64,000 nt of DNA, taken from the NCBI RefSeq assembly GCF_003935425.1, contig NZ_RHQN01000002.1, forward strand, positions 620,001-684,000, read 5' to 3'. The notes beneath the pieces are model-generated. The model had not been told where the DNA came from, did not search any database, and saw only the letters and a list, made by a program, of their open reading frames with translations. Numbering within the stretch: the stretch's first letter is position 1; every line of letters begins with the position of its first letter. The translations under genes and the position numbers were made by a program. Below, one piece after another: positions 40,284 through 50,905 of this stretch. Origin of the DNA: Pseudomonas sp. v388 (GTDB taxonomy: Bacteria > Pseudomonadota > Gammaproteobacteria > Pseudomonadales > Pseudomonadaceae).

Positions 40284-41984
40284 TCAGAACAGGAAATATC
40301 GCTGCGCCATCGGCAACACGTCGGCCGGCTCGCACCAGAGCAGCACGCCGTCGGCCTTGACCTGGTAAGTCTGCGGATCGACCTCGATATCGGGCAGGTA
40401 ATCGTTGTGAATCAGATCCTTCTTCTGCACGCTGCGGCAGCCCTTGACCACGCCGATCTGCTTCTTCAGGCCCAGGGTTTCAGGCACGCCCGCGTCGAAG
40501 GCTGCCTGGCTGATGAACGTCAGGCTGGTGGCGTGCAGCGAGCTGCCGTAGCTGGCGAACATCGGGCGGTAATGCACCGGCTGCGGCGTCGGGATCGATG
40601 CATTGGCGTCGCCCATCAGGCTGGCGGCGATGGCGCCACCCTTGAGAATCAACGTCGGTTTGACGCCGAAGAACGCCGGACGCCAGAGCACCAAGTCCGC
40701 CCATTTGCCAATTTCGACCGAGCCCACCTCATGGCTGATGCCGTGGGTGATTGCCGGGTTGATGGTGTATTTGGCGATGTAGCGCTTGGCGCGGAAGTTG
40801 TCGTTGCCTGGGCCGTCCTCGGGCAACGGGCCGCGCTGACGCTTCATTTTGTCGGCGGTCTGCCAGGTGCGCAGGACCACTTCACCGACACGGCCCATGG
40901 CCTGGCTGTCGGAGCTGAGCATCGAGAACGCGCCCAGGTCATGCAGGATGTCTTCAGCGGCAATGGTTTCCCGACGGATACGGCTTTCCGCGAAGGCCAC
41001 ATCTTCGGCGATGCTCGGGTCCAGGTGATGGCAGACCATCAGCATGTCCAGATGCTCGTCAATGGTGTTGCGCGTAAACGGCCGCGTCGGGTTGGTGGAG
41101 CTGGGCAGCACATTGGGCGAGCCGCAGGCCTTGATGATGTCCGGCGCATGGCCGCCGCCGGCACCTTCGGTGTGGTAGGTATGGATGGTGCGGTTCTTGA
41201 ATGCGGCGAGAGTCGTTTCGACGAAGCCGGACTCGTTCAGCGTGTCGGTGTGAATCGCGACCTGCACGTCGTAGTCATCGGCCACGCTCAAGCAGTTGTC
41301 GATGGCCGCCGGCGTGGTGCCCCAGTCTTCGTGCAGCTTGAGGCCGATGGCGCCGGCCTTCACCTGCTCGATCAGCGGGCCGGGCAGGCTGACGTTGCCC
41401 TTGCCGGTAAAACCGATGTTCATCGGGAACGAGTCCGCCGCCTGGAGCATACGCGCCATGTGCCAGGGCCCCGGCGTTACGGTGGTAGCGTTGGTGCCCG
41501 TGGCAGGCCCCGTGCCGCCGCCGATCATGGTGGTCACGCCGCTCATCAAGGCTTCTTCGATCTGCTGCGGGCAGATGAAATGAATGTGCGTGTCGACCCC
41601 GCCGGCGGTGAGGATCATGCCTTCACCGGCGATGATCTCCGTGGCCGCGCCGATGGCGATGGTCACGTCAGGCTGGATATCCGGATTGCCCGCTTTGCCG
41701 ATGGCGGCGATGCGACCGTCCTTGATACCCACGTCCGCCTTGACGATGCCCCAGTGATCGATGATCAGTGCGTTGGTGATCAACGTGTCCACCACTTCGG
41801 CGGCCAGCAACTGACCCTGGCCCATGCCGTCACGAATGACCTTGCCGCCGCCGAACTTGACCTCTTCGCCATAGGTGGTGAAGTCCTTCTCGACCTCGAT
41901 CCACAGCTCGGTATCGGCCAGGCGCACCTTGTCGCCAACGGTGGGGCCGAACATGTCGGCGTAGGCTTGTCTGGAAATTTTCAT
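40284..41984 (-). CDS. ureC: Urease alpha subunit
   Basis: Catalytic subunit of the dinickel urease that hydrolyses urea to ammonia and CO2. 566 residues, standard length. Visible active-site features are the metal-binding HIH in [13 protein letters not shown], the carbamylated Lys216 in GLKLHEDWG and the flap [22 protein letters not shown]. It is last in the leftward urt-ure block, 29 bases after ureB, and needs UreDEFG for nickel insertion. Confidence 0.98.
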   Translation of the reverse strand: MKISRQAYADMFGPTVGDKVRLADTELWIEVEKDFTTYGEEVKFGGGKVIRDGMGQGQLLAAEVVDTLITNALIIDHWGIVKADVGIKDGRIAAIGKAGNPDIQPDVTIAIGAATEIIAGEGMILTAGGVDTHIHFICPQQIEEALMSGVTTMIGGGTGPATGTNATTVTPGPWHMARMLQAADSFPMNIGFTGKGNVSLPGPLIEQVKAGAIGLKLHEDWGTTPAAIDNCLSVADDYDVQVAIHTDTLNESGFVETTLAAFKNRTIHTYHTEGAGGGHAPDIIKACGSPNVLPSSTNPTRPFTRNTIDEHLDMLMVCHHLDPSIAEDVAFAESRIRRETIAAEDILHDLGAFSMLSSDSQAMGRVGEVVLRTWQTADKMKRQRGPLPEDGPGNDNFRAKRYIAKYTINPAITHGISHEVGSVEIGKWADLVLWRPAFFGVKPTLILKGGAIAASLMGDANASIPTPQPVHYRPMFASYGSSLHATSLTFISQAAFDAGVPETLGLKKQIGVVKGCRSVQKKDLIHNDYLPDIEVDPQTYQVKADGVLLWCEPADVLPMAQRYFLF

Positions 41985-42013
41985 ACCGATTCCTACAGGT
42001 CAACAATCAGAAA

Positions 42014-42858
<845 letters not shown>

Positions 42859-43392
42859 CTAGCGAGTTTGCGAAGCGGGGGCCTGCGCGCCGGGCGTCAG
42901 GTCGAGCTGCATGAAGGTCAGGTCCAGCCAGCGACCGAACTTGGTGCCGACCTGCGGCATTTGCCCGGTTGTCTTGAAGCCCAGTCGTTCATGCAAGGCG
43001 ATGGAGGCTGCGTTGCCGCTCTCGATGGCAGCCACCATCATGTGTTTGTCGCAGGCCCGGGCGCGCTCCACCAGAGCCGCCATAAGCCTTGGGCCAAGAC
43101 CTTTGCCGCGCTGATCGGCGCGGATGTACACCGAATGCTCGACCGTGTGCCGGAAGCCCTCGAAAGGCCGCCAGTCGCCGAATGAGGAATAGCCCACGAC
43201 GTCGCCTGTAGCGTCGAGCGCCACCAGGATCGGATACGCCTGAACCTGCCGCGCTTCATACCAGGCCTGACGGTTTGCCAGGTCCACGGGCGTTTCATTC
43301 CAGATCGCGGTGGTGTTGAGCACCGCGTCGTTGTAGATGGCGAGAATACCGGGCAGATCGGCCGGCACTGCATCGCGAATCTCTTGGGTCAT
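42859..43392 (-). CDS. mddA: GNAT acetyltransferase, methionine sulfone/phosphinothricin type
   Basis: A 177-residue enzyme of the phosphinothricin-acetyltransferase group: [41 protein letters not shown], acetyl-CoA loop [14 protein letters not shown] and [14 protein letters not shown]. In P. aeruginosa the urease-operon member PA4866 acetylates methionine sulfone and sulfoximine and was named MddA; the equivalent position between ureA and ureB supports the same call. It could protect glutamine synthetase from sulfoximine-like inhibitors under nitrogen limitation. Confidence 0.8.
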   Translation of the reverse strand: MTQEIRDAVPADLPGILAIYNDAVLNTTAIWNETPVDLANRQAWYEARQVQAYPILVALDATGDVVGYSSFGDWRPFEGFRHTVEHSVYIRADQRGKGLGPRLMAALVERARACDKHMMVAAIESGNAASIALHERLGFKTTGQMPQVGTKFGRWLDLTFMQLDLTPGAQAPASQTR

Positions 43393-43407
43393 GTTGGTTC
43401 TCGTCCG

Positions 43408-43710
43408 TCAGGCAATGGGTTGGTGCACGGTAACCAGCTTGGTGCCGTCCGGGAAGGTGGCCTCCACCTGGATTTCCGGGATCATCTCCGGAATGCCTTC
43501 CATGACCTGCTCGCGGGTGAGCAGCGTAGTGCCGTAGTGCATCAGGTCGGCCACCGTCTGGCCGTCACGCGCGCCTTCGAGCAGCGCGGCGGAGAGGTAG
43601 GCCATCGCTTCGGGATAGTTGAGTTTCACGCCACGCGCCAGTCGGCGCTCGGCCACCAGGCCGGCGGTGAAAATCAGCATTTTGTCTTTTTCGCGGGGAG
43701 TCAGGTCCAT
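43408..43710 (-). CDS. ureA: Urease gamma subunit
   Basis: 100-residue structural subunit with [46 protein letters not shown] and [18 protein letters not shown], all family signatures. It starts the ureA-GNAT-GNAT-ureB-ureC part of the block, separated from ureD by a REP pair. Confidence 0.97.
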   Translation of the reverse strand: MDLTPREKDKMLIFTAGLVAERRLARGVKLNYPEAMAYLSAALLEGARDGQTVADLMHYGTTLLTREQVMEGIPEMIPEIQVEATFPDGTKLVTVHQPIA

Positions 43711-43748
43711 TGGGGTTCCGTCGTTTTAAGTTTCAGGTGTCTCTACCC

Positions 43749-43840
43749 TGTGGGAGCGGACTTGTCCGCGAAGACATTACACAAGGCGGCATATATGTAG
43801 CGGTGGTACCGGCCTCTTCGCGGACCAGTCCGCTCCCACA
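43749..43840. repeat. REP-type inverted repeat pair
   Basis: Left arm 'gtgggagcggacttgtccgc' and right arm 'gcggaccagtccgctcccac', near-perfect mirror copies, between ureD and ureA. Inside a same-strand operon, so it probably affects mRNA stability or ratios. Confidence 0.8.
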
Positions 43841-43850
43841 AGGAACTAGC

Positions 43851-44696
43851 TCATGTGTTCCATATTCTCGGTGTTATCGCCTCGCGGCCCAGCAATGCCG
43901 GGCGCAGCTGCTTCCATAGTTCGATCAGCCAGGCCCTGGCGTGCAGGGCTTCGTCGGCCAGGCACCGTGCGACGACCAGGCCGGGCAGTTGCGTCAGGTC
44001 GCCGCGCACCGGATTGGGCATTGCCAGCGAGCGGCAGCGTTCGATCAATTCCGCGTCGGCGTCCCCGCTGATCAGCAGGGTGGCAAACACCGTTCTGCCG
44101 TCCAGTCCGATGGGTGAGTCCAGCAAACCATCGCCGCCGACGATGCGCTGCCGCTCATGCCAGAGCAACCGGCCGTCGCGGCGGATATCCAGATGCGACT
44201 GAAAATGGCCTTGCTCAAAACGCTCCCCGCTGGCCGGACGCCCCAGCGCCACCACATCCCAGTAACACAGCTTCGCATCGCCTTGCAGCTCTATTTGCGT
44301 GGTCAACTCGGCCTGGGCGTTGCTGAACACGATAGTCTCCTGCGGCAACCATTCCAGGGTGGCGCCGGGTTCCACACGCAGGTCCAGTTGCTGATAGGCC
44401 GGGCTTGCCGCGCGATACCACTTCGCCGCGCCAGGGCTGGTCAGCTGCGCCCAGGCGTCGGCGCCGACCGAGGCCGAAATGTCCAGGCGATCTCCGCCGG
44501 CAATTCCTCCGGGCGGATGCACGATGATGTGTTGGCACACCTGCGGTCCTTCGGCGTACAGATGCTTCTGCACCCGCAACGGGCCTTTATGGCGCCGCTG
44601 AACCGGCCGCGTGCTGTCGCCGAAACGCCCATAGCCCAGCTCCAGCTCGGCGTGCCAGCTGGGCGTGAACAGGGCCGTGTTCGCGGGCAGATTCAT
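43851..44696 (-). CDS. ureD: Urease accessory protein UreD
   Basis: Nickel-insertion scaffold that binds apo-urease and the UreF-UreG complex. 281 residues with [39 protein letters not shown] and [16 protein letters not shown], the usual UreD landmarks. It lies between urtE and ureA on the same strand, 48 bases after urtE. Confidence 0.96.
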   Translation of the reverse strand: MNLPANTALFTPSWHAELELGYGRFGDSTRPVQRRHKGPLRVQKHLYAEGPQVCQHIIVHPPGGIAGGDRLDISASVGADAWAQLTSPGAAKWYRAASPAYQQLDLRVEPGATLEWLPQETIVFSNAQAELTTQIELQGDAKLCYWDVVALGRPASGERFEQGHFQSHLDIRRDGRLLWHERQRIVGGDGLLDSPIGLDGRTVFATLLISGDADAELIERCRSLAMPNPVRGDLTQLPGLVVARCLADEALHARAWLIELWKQLRPALLGREAITPRIWNT

Positions 44697-44744
44697 GGGG
44701 TGCTCATCTCAAGGCCGAAAGCGGCACGATAACGGATCGGCGCA

Positions 44745-45443
44745 TCAAATGGTGACCAACCCGCGCACGCCTTCGGCTTCCATGTTCTCGCCACGTCCTT
44801 GCTGAACGATTTCGCCACGGGACATTACCAGATAGTGGTCGGCCAGTTCCGCCGCGAAATCGTAGAACTGCTCGACCAGCAGAATCGCCATGTCGCCACG
44901 CTCGGCCAGCTTCTTGATCACCGCCCCGATTTCCTTGATCACCGACGGCTGAATGCCTTCGGTGGGTTCGTCGAGAATCAGCAGGCGTGGCCGACTTGCC
45001 AATGCGCGGCCGATTGCCAATTGCTGCTGTTGCCCGCCGGACAAATCACCGCCGCGGCGATGCTTCATTTGCAGCAGCACCGGGAACAGCTCGTAGATGA
45101 AGGCCGGCACTTCCCTGGCTTCGGAACCGGGAAAGCGCGACAGGCCCATCAGCAGATTTTCTTCGACGGTCAGCCGGCCGAAGATCTCTCGACCTTGCGG
45201 CACATAGGCAATTCCGGCATGTACTCGCTGATGCGGCTTGAACCCGGTGATGGCTTTGCCTTCCCACTGCACCGAACCTTCCCTGGACGGCAAAAGCCCC
45301 ATCAGCACCCGCAGCAGCGTGGTCTTGCCCACGCCGTTACGGCCGAGCAGACACGTCACCTCGCCGACTTTCACATCGAACGACAGCCCGCGCAGAATGT
45401 GGCTGCCGCCGTAGTATTGGTGAAGCTTTTCAACTTGCAGCAT
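44745..45443 (-). CDS. urtE: Urea ABC transporter ATP-binding protein UrtE
   Basis: One of two ATPases of the high-affinity urea importer. 232 residues: LHQYYGGSHILRGLSF, Walker A GRNGVGKTT, signature LSGGQQQQLAIGRAL, Walker B LLILDEPTEGIQP. Start MLQVEKLHQYYGG is the family norm; an ATG five codons upstream is possible. It is downstream of urtD with a 95-base gap that holds no recognisable gene. Confidence 0.95.
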   Translation of the reverse strand: MLQVEKLHQYYGGSHILRGLSFDVKVGEVTCLLGRNGVGKTTLLRVLMGLLPSREGSVQWEGKAITGFKPHQRVHAGIAYVPQGREIFGRLTVEENLLMGLSRFPGSEAREVPAFIYELFPVLLQMKHRRGGDLSGGQQQQLAIGRALASRPRLLILDEPTEGIQPSVIKEIGAVIKKLAERGDMAILLVEQFYDFAAELADHYLVMSRGEIVQQGRGENMEAEGVRGLVTI

Positions 45444-45538
45444 TGATTGGGTTCCCATCAAAGGTAGCGGCGACGCCGCTGGCACCTTGGAATACCAGGC
45501 ACAATTCTTCATATGTCAGTAAATACGGCGCGGACTTC

Positions 45539-46399
45539 TCAGCGCCCCAGATAAACCTCAATCACCCGCTCATCGGCCTGCACATCGTTCAGCGAGCCTT
45601 CGGCCAGGACACTGCCCTGGTGCAGTACGGTGACATGGTCGGCAATAGAGCCGACAAAGCCCATGTCATGCTCGACCACCATCAGTGAATGCTTGCCTGC
45701 CAGGCTCTTGAACAGCTCGGCGGTGAATTCGGTTTCGGCGTCAGTCATGCCCGCCACCGGTTCGTCGAGCAACAGCAGTTGCGGGTCCTGGACCAGCAGC
45801 ATGCCGATTTCCAAAAACTGTTTCTGCCCATGGGACAGCAAGCCGGCCGGACGATGGGTGGAGGTGGTCAGGCGAATGGTTTCCAGCACTTGATCGATAC
45901 GGTCACGCTGTTCGCCATTGAGCTTTGCCCGCAGGCTGGCCCACACCGACTTGTCGGTTTTCTGCGCCAGCTCCAGGTTTTCGAACACGCTCAACGCCTC
46001 GAATACCGTCGGCTTCTGAAACTTGCGGCCGATCCCGGCCTGAGCAATCTGCACTTCGCTCATGTGCGTCAGGTCCAGCGTTTCGCCGAACCACGCCTTG
46101 CCATGGCTGGGGCGAGTCTTGCCGGTGATGACGTCCATCAGCGTGGTCTTGCCCGCGCCGTTGGGGCCGATGATGCAGCGCAGTTCGCCGACGCCGATGT
46201 ACAGGTTCAGATCGTTCAACGCCTTGAAGCCGTCGAAGCTGACACTGATGTCCTCCAGGGTCAGGATCGTACCGTGGCGAGTATTGAGCCCTTTGCCGGC
46301 GCTCTTGCCCAGGCCGAGCGCGTCGCGGCTGGTGCCTGCGTCGGAGTTGGCATCGAGAATGGGTTCGAGCATCAGGGAAGGCGAGGGAGTGGTTTTCAT
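45539..46399 (-). CDS. urtD: Urea ABC transporter ATP-binding protein UrtD
   Basis: Second urea-transporter ATPase, 286 residues. About 40 N-terminal residues form an extension before ILTLEDISVSFDGFKAL. Walker A is GPNGAGKTT; the signature is LSHGQKQFLEIG, with His in place of the usual Gly, a normal UrtD trait; Walker B is LLLLDEPVAGMTD. It overlaps urtC by four bases. Confidence 0.95.
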   Translation of the reverse strand: MKTTPSPSLMLEPILDANSDAGTSRDALGLGKSAGKGLNTRHGTILTLEDISVSFDGFKALNDLNLYIGVGELRCIIGPNGAGKTTLMDVITGKTRPSHGKAWFGETLDLTHMSEVQIAQAGIGRKFQKPTVFEALSVFENLELAQKTDKSVWASLRAKLNGEQRDRIDQVLETIRLTTSTHRPAGLLSHGQKQFLEIGMLLVQDPQLLLLDEPVAGMTDAETEFTAELFKSLAGKHSLMVVEHDMGFVGSIADHVTVLHQGSVLAEGSLNDVQADERVIEVYLGR

Positions 46400-47475
46400 G
46401 ACTCGCTCCTTTTCTTCAGCAGGCCGATCACGCCCTTGGGCAGATACAAGGTCACGATGATGAACAGCGCACCAAGGAAGAACAGCCAGTATTCAGGGAA
46501 CGCCACGGTAAACCAGCTCTTCATGCCGTTGACCAGACCCGCTCCCAACAGCGGGCCGAACAAGGTGCCGCGTCCGCCCAAGGCGACCCACACGGCCGCT
46601 TCGATGGAATTGGTCGGCGACATTTCACTGGGGTTGATGATGCCCACCTGCGGCACGTACAGCGCACCGGCCAGACCGCACAGCACTGCGCTCAGCACCC
46701 AGACGAACAGCTTGAAACCGCGTGGGTCGTAGCCGCAGAACATCAGCCGGTTCTCCGCATCGCGCAGAGCGGTCAGCACTCGACCGAACTTGCTTTGCGC
46801 CAGTCGCCAGCCGACGTACAGGCTGGCTACCAGCAGGATGACCGTCGCCAGGAACAGCACCGCGCGAGTGCCCTGCGAACTGATGCTGAAGCCCAGGATG
46901 CTGCGGAAGTTGGTAAAGCCGTTGTTGCCGCCAAAACCGGTTTCATTGCGGAAAAACAGCAGCATCCCGGCGAAGGTCAGGGCCTGGGTCATGATCGAGA
47001 AGTACACGCCCTTGATCCGCGAGCGGAAGGCGAAGAATCCGAACACCAGCGCCAGCAGGCCCGGCGCCAGTACCACCAGACACATGGCCCAGAGGAAATT
47101 ATCGGTGCCGGCCCAATACCACGGCAGCTCGGTCCACGACAGAAAGGTCATGAACGCAGGTAAACCGTCGCCTGCGGCTTCGCGCATCAGGTACATGCCC
47201 ATCGCGTAGCCGCCCAGGGCGAAGAACAGACCGTGGCCCAGCGACAGCAGCCCGGCGTATCCCCAGACCAGATCCAGCGCCAGCGCCACGATGGCGTAGC
47301 AGAGAATCTTGCCCACCAGCGTGAGCGTATAGGCCGAAACCTGAAAAGCGTTGTCGGCGGGCAGCAGCGACAGCAGCGGCATGGCCAGCAGCACCGCCAG
47401 CACCAGAATGCCGACGGTCAGCGTGCCCTTTGGCCCGACCTTTTGTGCAGCAGTCACCATCAATGGCTGGTTCAT
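46396..47475 (-). CDS. urtC: Urea ABC transporter permease UrtC
   Basis: Inner-membrane permease, 359 residues, LivM-like with about nine to ten hydrophobic segments. Family landmarks include LDLVWGYAGLLSLGHGLFFALGGYAMGMYLMR and GRGTLFGPLLGAGLVNGMKSWFT. One-base overlap with urtB and four-base overlap with urtD indicate tight translational coupling. Confidence 0.95.
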   Translation of the reverse strand: MNQPLMVTAAQKVGPKGTLTVGILVLAVLLAMPLLSLLPADNAFQVSAYTLTLVGKILCYAIVALALDLVWGYAGLLSLGHGLFFALGGYAMGMYLMREAAGDGLPAFMTFLSWTELPWYWAGTDNFLWAMCLVVLAPGLLALVFGFFAFRSRIKGVYFSIMTQALTFAGMLLFFRNETGFGGNNGFTNFRSILGFSISSQGTRAVLFLATVILLVASLYVGWRLAQSKFGRVLTALRDAENRLMFCGYDPRGFKLFVWVLSAVLCGLAGALYVPQVGIINPSEMSPTNSIEAAVWVALGGRGTLFGPLLGAGLVNGMKSWFTVAFPEYWLFFLGALFIIVTLYLPKGVIGLLKKRSES

Positions 47476-49046
47476 CAGTCGATCACCCGTCCTTTCAGTG
47501 CGAAGAGGCCTTGCGGACGTTTCTGGATAAACAGAATGATCAGCGCCAGGATCAGGATCTTGCCCAACACCGCACCGATCTGTGGTTCAAGGATCTTGTT
47601 GGCGATGCCCAGGCCGAACGCCGCCATCACACTGCCGGCCAGTTGGCCGACACCGCCGAGCACCACCACCAGGAACGAGTCGATGATGTAGCTCTGGCCC
47701 AGGTCCGGGCCGACGTTGCCGATCTGGCTCAGCGCCACGCCGCCCAGCCCGGCAATGCCGGAGCCGAGCCCGAACGCCATCATGTCGATGCGTCCTGTGG
47801 GTACGCCGCAGCAGGCCGCCATGTTGCGGTTCTGGGTGACGGCGCGCACGTTCAGGCCCAGGCGGGTCTTGTTCAGCAGCAGCCAGGTCAGCACCACCAC
47901 GAACAGGGCGAAAGCGATGATCACGATGCGGTTGTACGGCAGCACCAGATTGGGCAGCACCTGAATCCCGCCCGACAGCCACTCGGGGTTGGCGACTTCA
48001 ACGTTCTGCGCGCCGAATGCCAGGCGCACCGCCTGAATCAGCATCAGGCTGATGCCCCAGGTGGCGAGCAAGGTTTCCAGCGGGCGGCCGTACAGGTGCC
48101 GAATGATGGTGCGTTCCAGCGCCATGCCGATCAACGCCGTGACGAAGAACGCCACCGGCAGCGCCACCAGCGGATACAGCTCCAATGCGCCCGGCGCATA
48201 GCGCTGGAACATCAGCTGCACCACATACGTGGAATAAGCGCCGAGCATCAGCATTTCGCCGTGGGCCATGTTGATCACGCCCAGCAGGCCGAAGGTGATC
48301 GCCAGGCCAAGGGCGGCGAGCAGCAGGATCGAACCCAGCGACATGCCGCTGAAGGCCTGACCGAGCACTTCGCCGATCATCAGCTTGCGATTGACCTGCG
48401 CCAGGCTGGTTTCGGCCGCGATGCGCACCGACGCGTTGGTCTCGACACCAGGCGCCAGCAGCGCTTCAAGGCGCGTGCGGGCCAGCGGATCACCGGTTTC
48501 GCCCAGCAAACGCACGGCCGCCAAGCGCACGCTCGGGCTGCCGTCGACCAGTTGCAGGTTGGCCAGCGCCAGAGTCAGGGCGTCTTTGACGGTGTCATCG
48601 GTTTCCGCCGCCACGCGCTGATTGAGCAATTCCAGCTGCGCGGGACGAGCACTTTTCTGCAACTGCCGGGCCGCGTTCAGACGCAGGCCGATATCGGCCC
48701 CCAGCAGTTGATGGCTGGCCAGCGCGGTTTCGGTGAGGCCGCGCAGCCGGTTGTTCATGCGCAATTTGCGCGGTTCATCGGTAGCGGGTGTATCCCCGTC
48801 AACCGCAACAAAGCTGCCGTTCACTTCAATGAAGGCACGCTTGCTGCTGTCCACGGCCACCCGGCCGTCGCTCAGCGCTTCAAGCAACTCGATGCGCTGT
48901 GGTGAAGGATTGGCCGCCCAGCTTTCGAGCAGCTCGGCCTGTTGCGAAGAACTGGCCGCGACGAAATCCCCGGCATCGCTGGCGTGTGCCGCCATCGGCA
49001 GCGCCACGACGAACATCAGGAGGAAACGGTACAAAATGTTAAGCAT
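47475..49046 (-). CDS. urtB: Urea ABC transporter permease UrtB
   Basis: LivH-like permease, 523 residues, much longer than LivH because of an N-terminal signal sequence and an exported helical-repeat-like region of about 200 residues before the membrane core (from GEVLGQAFSGMSLGSILLLAALGLAITFGLLGVINMAHGE). This extension is common in UrtB of gamma-proteobacteria. The start MLNILYRFLLMFVVALPMAAHA is a proper signal; a further in-frame ATG at 49142 is rejected. A REP pair separates it from urtA. Confidence 0.95.
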   Translation of the reverse strand: MLNILYRFLLMFVVALPMAAHASDAGDFVAASSSQQAELLESWAANPSPQRIELLEALSDGRVAVDSSKRAFIEVNGSFVAVDGDTPATDEPRKLRMNNRLRGLTETALASHQLLGADIGLRLNAARQLQKSARPAQLELLNQRVAAETDDTVKDALTLALANLQLVDGSPSVRLAAVRLLGETGDPLARTRLEALLAPGVETNASVRIAAETSLAQVNRKLMIGEVLGQAFSGMSLGSILLLAALGLAITFGLLGVINMAHGEMLMLGAYSTYVVQLMFQRYAPGALELYPLVALPVAFFVTALIGMALERTIIRHLYGRPLETLLATWGISLMLIQAVRLAFGAQNVEVANPEWLSGGIQVLPNLVLPYNRIVIIAFALFVVVLTWLLLNKTRLGLNVRAVTQNRNMAACCGVPTGRIDMMAFGLGSGIAGLGGVALSQIGNVGPDLGQSYIIDSFLVVVLGGVGQLAGSVMAAFGLGIANKILEPQIGAVLGKILILALIILFIQKRPQGLFALKGRVID

Positions 49047-49080
49047 GGCGAGAGGCCCGGTTGGTGTGTTGCAAAACCCC

Positions 49081-49172
49081 GGTAGGAACGACCTTGGTCG
49101 CGAAGGCGGATTGCCAGGCGATACATTTGCTTTGCCTGACATGGCCTATTCGCGAGCAAGCTCGCTCCTACG
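49081..49172. repeat. REP-type inverted repeat pair between urtA and urtB
   Basis: Left arm 'gtaggaacgaccttggtcgc' and right arm 'cgcgagcaagctcgctccta'. Placed after the binding-protein gene, it could stabilise urtA mRNA relative to the permease genes, as the 18157-18200 hairpin may do in the other transporter. Confidence 0.75.
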
Positions 49173-49194
49173 GAATCCGAGATGGCTCTGCCTG

Positions 49195-50460
49195 TTAGTT
49201 ACTCTTGGTCGGTGTCTCGGGCTTCTTGTCGTTGCCAGGAATGTACGGGCTCCACGGCTGGGCGCGGATCGGTTCCTTGGTCTGCCAGACGACGTTGAAC
49301 TGACCGTTGTCCTCGACTTCGCCGATCATCACCGGCTTGTGCAGGTGGTGGTTGGTCTTGTCCATGGTCAGGGTAAAGCCCGACGGCGCGGCGAAGGTCT
49401 GGCCGGCCATGGCGGCGCGGACTTTATCCACGTCGGTGGACTTGGCCTTCTCGACCGCCTGAGCCCACATGTGGATACCCACGTAAGTGGCTTCCATCGG
49501 GTCGTTGGTCACGGCCTTGTCGGCGCCTGGCAGGTTTTTCTTCTTGGCGTAGGCTTTCCAGTCCGCCACGAACTTCTTGTTGACCGGGTTTTCGACCGAC
49601 TGGAAGTAGTTCCAGGCAGCGAGGTGACCGACCAGCGGCTTGGTGTCGATACCGCGCAGTTCTTCTTCACCGACCGAGAACGCTACGACCGGAACGTCGG
49701 TGGCTTCCAGGCCCTGGTTAGCCAGCTCCTTGTAGAACGGCACGTTGGAGTCGCCGTTGACGGTGGAGATGACCGCCGTCTTGCCGCCCGCCGAGAATTT
49801 TTTGATGTTGGCCACGATGGTCTGGTAATCGGCATGGCCGAACGGGGTGTAGACCTCTTCGATGTCGCTGTCCTTCACGCCTTTGGAATGCAGGAAGGAA
49901 CGCAGGATCTTGTTGGTGGTGCGCGGGTAGACGTAGTCGGTGCCCAGCAGGAAGAAGCGTTTGGCCGCACCGCCGTCCTCGCTCATCACGTACTCGACCG
50001 CAGGGATGGCCTGCTGGTTGGGCGCTGCGCCGGTGTAGAACACGTTCGGCGACATTTCTTCGCCTTCGTACTGCACCGGGTAGAACAGCAGGCCGTTGAG
50101 TTCTTCAACCACCGGCAGTACTGATTTGCGCGATACCGAGGTCCAGCAGCCGAACATGACGGCGACTTTGTCCTGGGTCAGCAGCTGACGGCCCTTTTCC
50201 GCGAACAGCGGCCAGTTGGAAGCCGGGTCAACCACGACCGCTTCCAGCATCTTGCCGTTGACGCCGCCTTTAGCGTTGATTTCGTCGATGGTCATCAGCG
50301 CCATGTCCTTGAGCGACGTCTCGGAAATCGCCATGGTGCCGGACAACGAATGCAGGATGCCGACCTTGATGGTTTCAGCTGCCTGGACGGTCCAGGTCAG
50401 CCCCATGGCGGCGATTGACGCGGACAGGGTGAAGGCTTTGATCAGACTGCGACGCTTCAT
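49195..50460 (-). CDS. urtA: Urea ABC transporter substrate-binding protein UrtA
   Basis: Periplasmic urea-binding protein, 421 residues. The N-terminus MKRRSLIKAFTLSASIAAMG carries a twin-arginine-like RRSLIK followed by a hydrophobic stretch ending VQA|AETIKVG, so Tat or Sec export is possible. Family landmarks are GILHSLSGTMAISE, FGCWTSVSRKSVLPVVEE and FYPVQYEGEE. It is first in the urtABCDE-ure block. The ATG at 50460 follows 'ggagtcagcaca'; the frame extends 64 codons over the promoter and is not used. Confidence 0.97.
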   Translation of the reverse strand: MKRRSLIKAFTLSASIAAMGLTWTVQAAETIKVGILHSLSGTMAISETSLKDMALMTIDEINAKGGVNGKMLEAVVVDPASNWPLFAEKGRQLLTQDKVAVMFGCWTSVSRKSVLPVVEELNGLLFYPVQYEGEEMSPNVFYTGAAPNQQAIPAVEYVMSEDGGAAKRFFLLGTDYVYPRTTNKILRSFLHSKGVKDSDIEEVYTPFGHADYQTIVANIKKFSAGGKTAVISTVNGDSNVPFYKELANQGLEATDVPVVAFSVGEEELRGIDTKPLVGHLAAWNYFQSVENPVNKKFVADWKAYAKKKNLPGADKAVTNDPMEATYVGIHMWAQAVEKAKSTDVDKVRAAMAGQTFAAPSGFTLTMDKTNHHLHKPVMIGEVEDNGQFNVVWQTKEPIRAQPWSPYIPGNDKKPETPTKSN

Positions 50461-50519
50461 TGTGCTGACTCCATTCGTTTGGTTTTTTTGGTTGGGCAGA
50501 ATGCTTGTCAAAGCGCTAA

Positions 50520-50535
50520 AGCAAAGGCTGTGCCC
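50520..50535 (-). promoter_or_regulatory. Sigma-54 promoter of the urt-ure block
   Basis: On the minus strand GGGCACAGCCTTTGCT differs from TGGCACRNNNNTTGCW only at the first base and keeps GG-N10-GC. Predicted start near 50509, about 50 bases before the urtA ATG. Confidence 0.75.
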
Positions 50536-50588
50536 AGCCTGCCAAATGGCGTCGCAGATGGATTTGAAGCGGCATTGGGGAAGGGATG

Positions 50589-50605
50589 TGCACCTAAGTG
50601 GAGCC
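50589..50605. promoter_or_regulatory. Possible NtrC site upstream of urtA
   Basis: TGCACC-TAAGT-GGAGCC matches TGCACY-N5-GGTGCA perfectly in one half and at 4 of 6 positions in the other, centred about 88 bases before the predicted start. Confidence 0.4.
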
Positions 50606-50655
50606 GCGGGCGGGCAGTGGTGCGTCGAAGCGATCGAAGATGGTGCGTTCAACGG

Positions 50656-50679
50656 GAAAGCCGCCCGAAGGCGGCTTTC
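50656..50679 (-). terminator. Possible terminator downstream of the copper-chaperone gene
   Basis: GAAAGCCGCC and GGCGGCTTTC form a perfect 10-bp stem with a CGAA loop. It lies some 230 bases beyond the 50906 stop and upstream of the urtA promoter, so it could stop leftward read-through. No proper T run follows. Confidence 0.45.
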
Positions 50680-50905
50680 ACATCTGAATCGAACGAGGCC
50701 CGAACCGGTCAGGTGAGGAATTCATCACAAAACCGCCTGGCGGTTCAAGGCCCCGCAGCGAGCAATTTAAGCTGCCGCCAAGGATTTGGCAAAGCAGGAA
50801 AATACATTTCGTTCAAATACCCGTGCCGCTGGCCGGGAAAAGCCGACCAGAGGGCATTTCGGCGTGATTCGAACCCTCGAAGTCGAGCTGCGAAAGCGAG
50901 ACGGC

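Larger units (their letters stand above)
50461..50905. other. Regulatory gap between the copper-chaperone gene and urtA
   Basis: About 445 bases without a convincing gene. It holds the sigma-54 promoter of urtA (50520-50535), a possible NtrC site (50589-50605) and a perfect hairpin (50656-50679). A tRNA-like GATTCGAACC at 50866-50875 does not fold into a tRNA. Confidence 0.55.

Noticed and set aside
47430-48905. 491-codon open frame antisense to urtB
   Set aside because: Gln/His/Arg-rich shadow of urtB with no start signal.
50866-50875. GATTCGAACC, which resembles a tRNA T-arm on the minus strand
   Set aside because: The bases on either side do not form a T stem, acceptor stem or anticodon arm, so no tRNA can be drawn.
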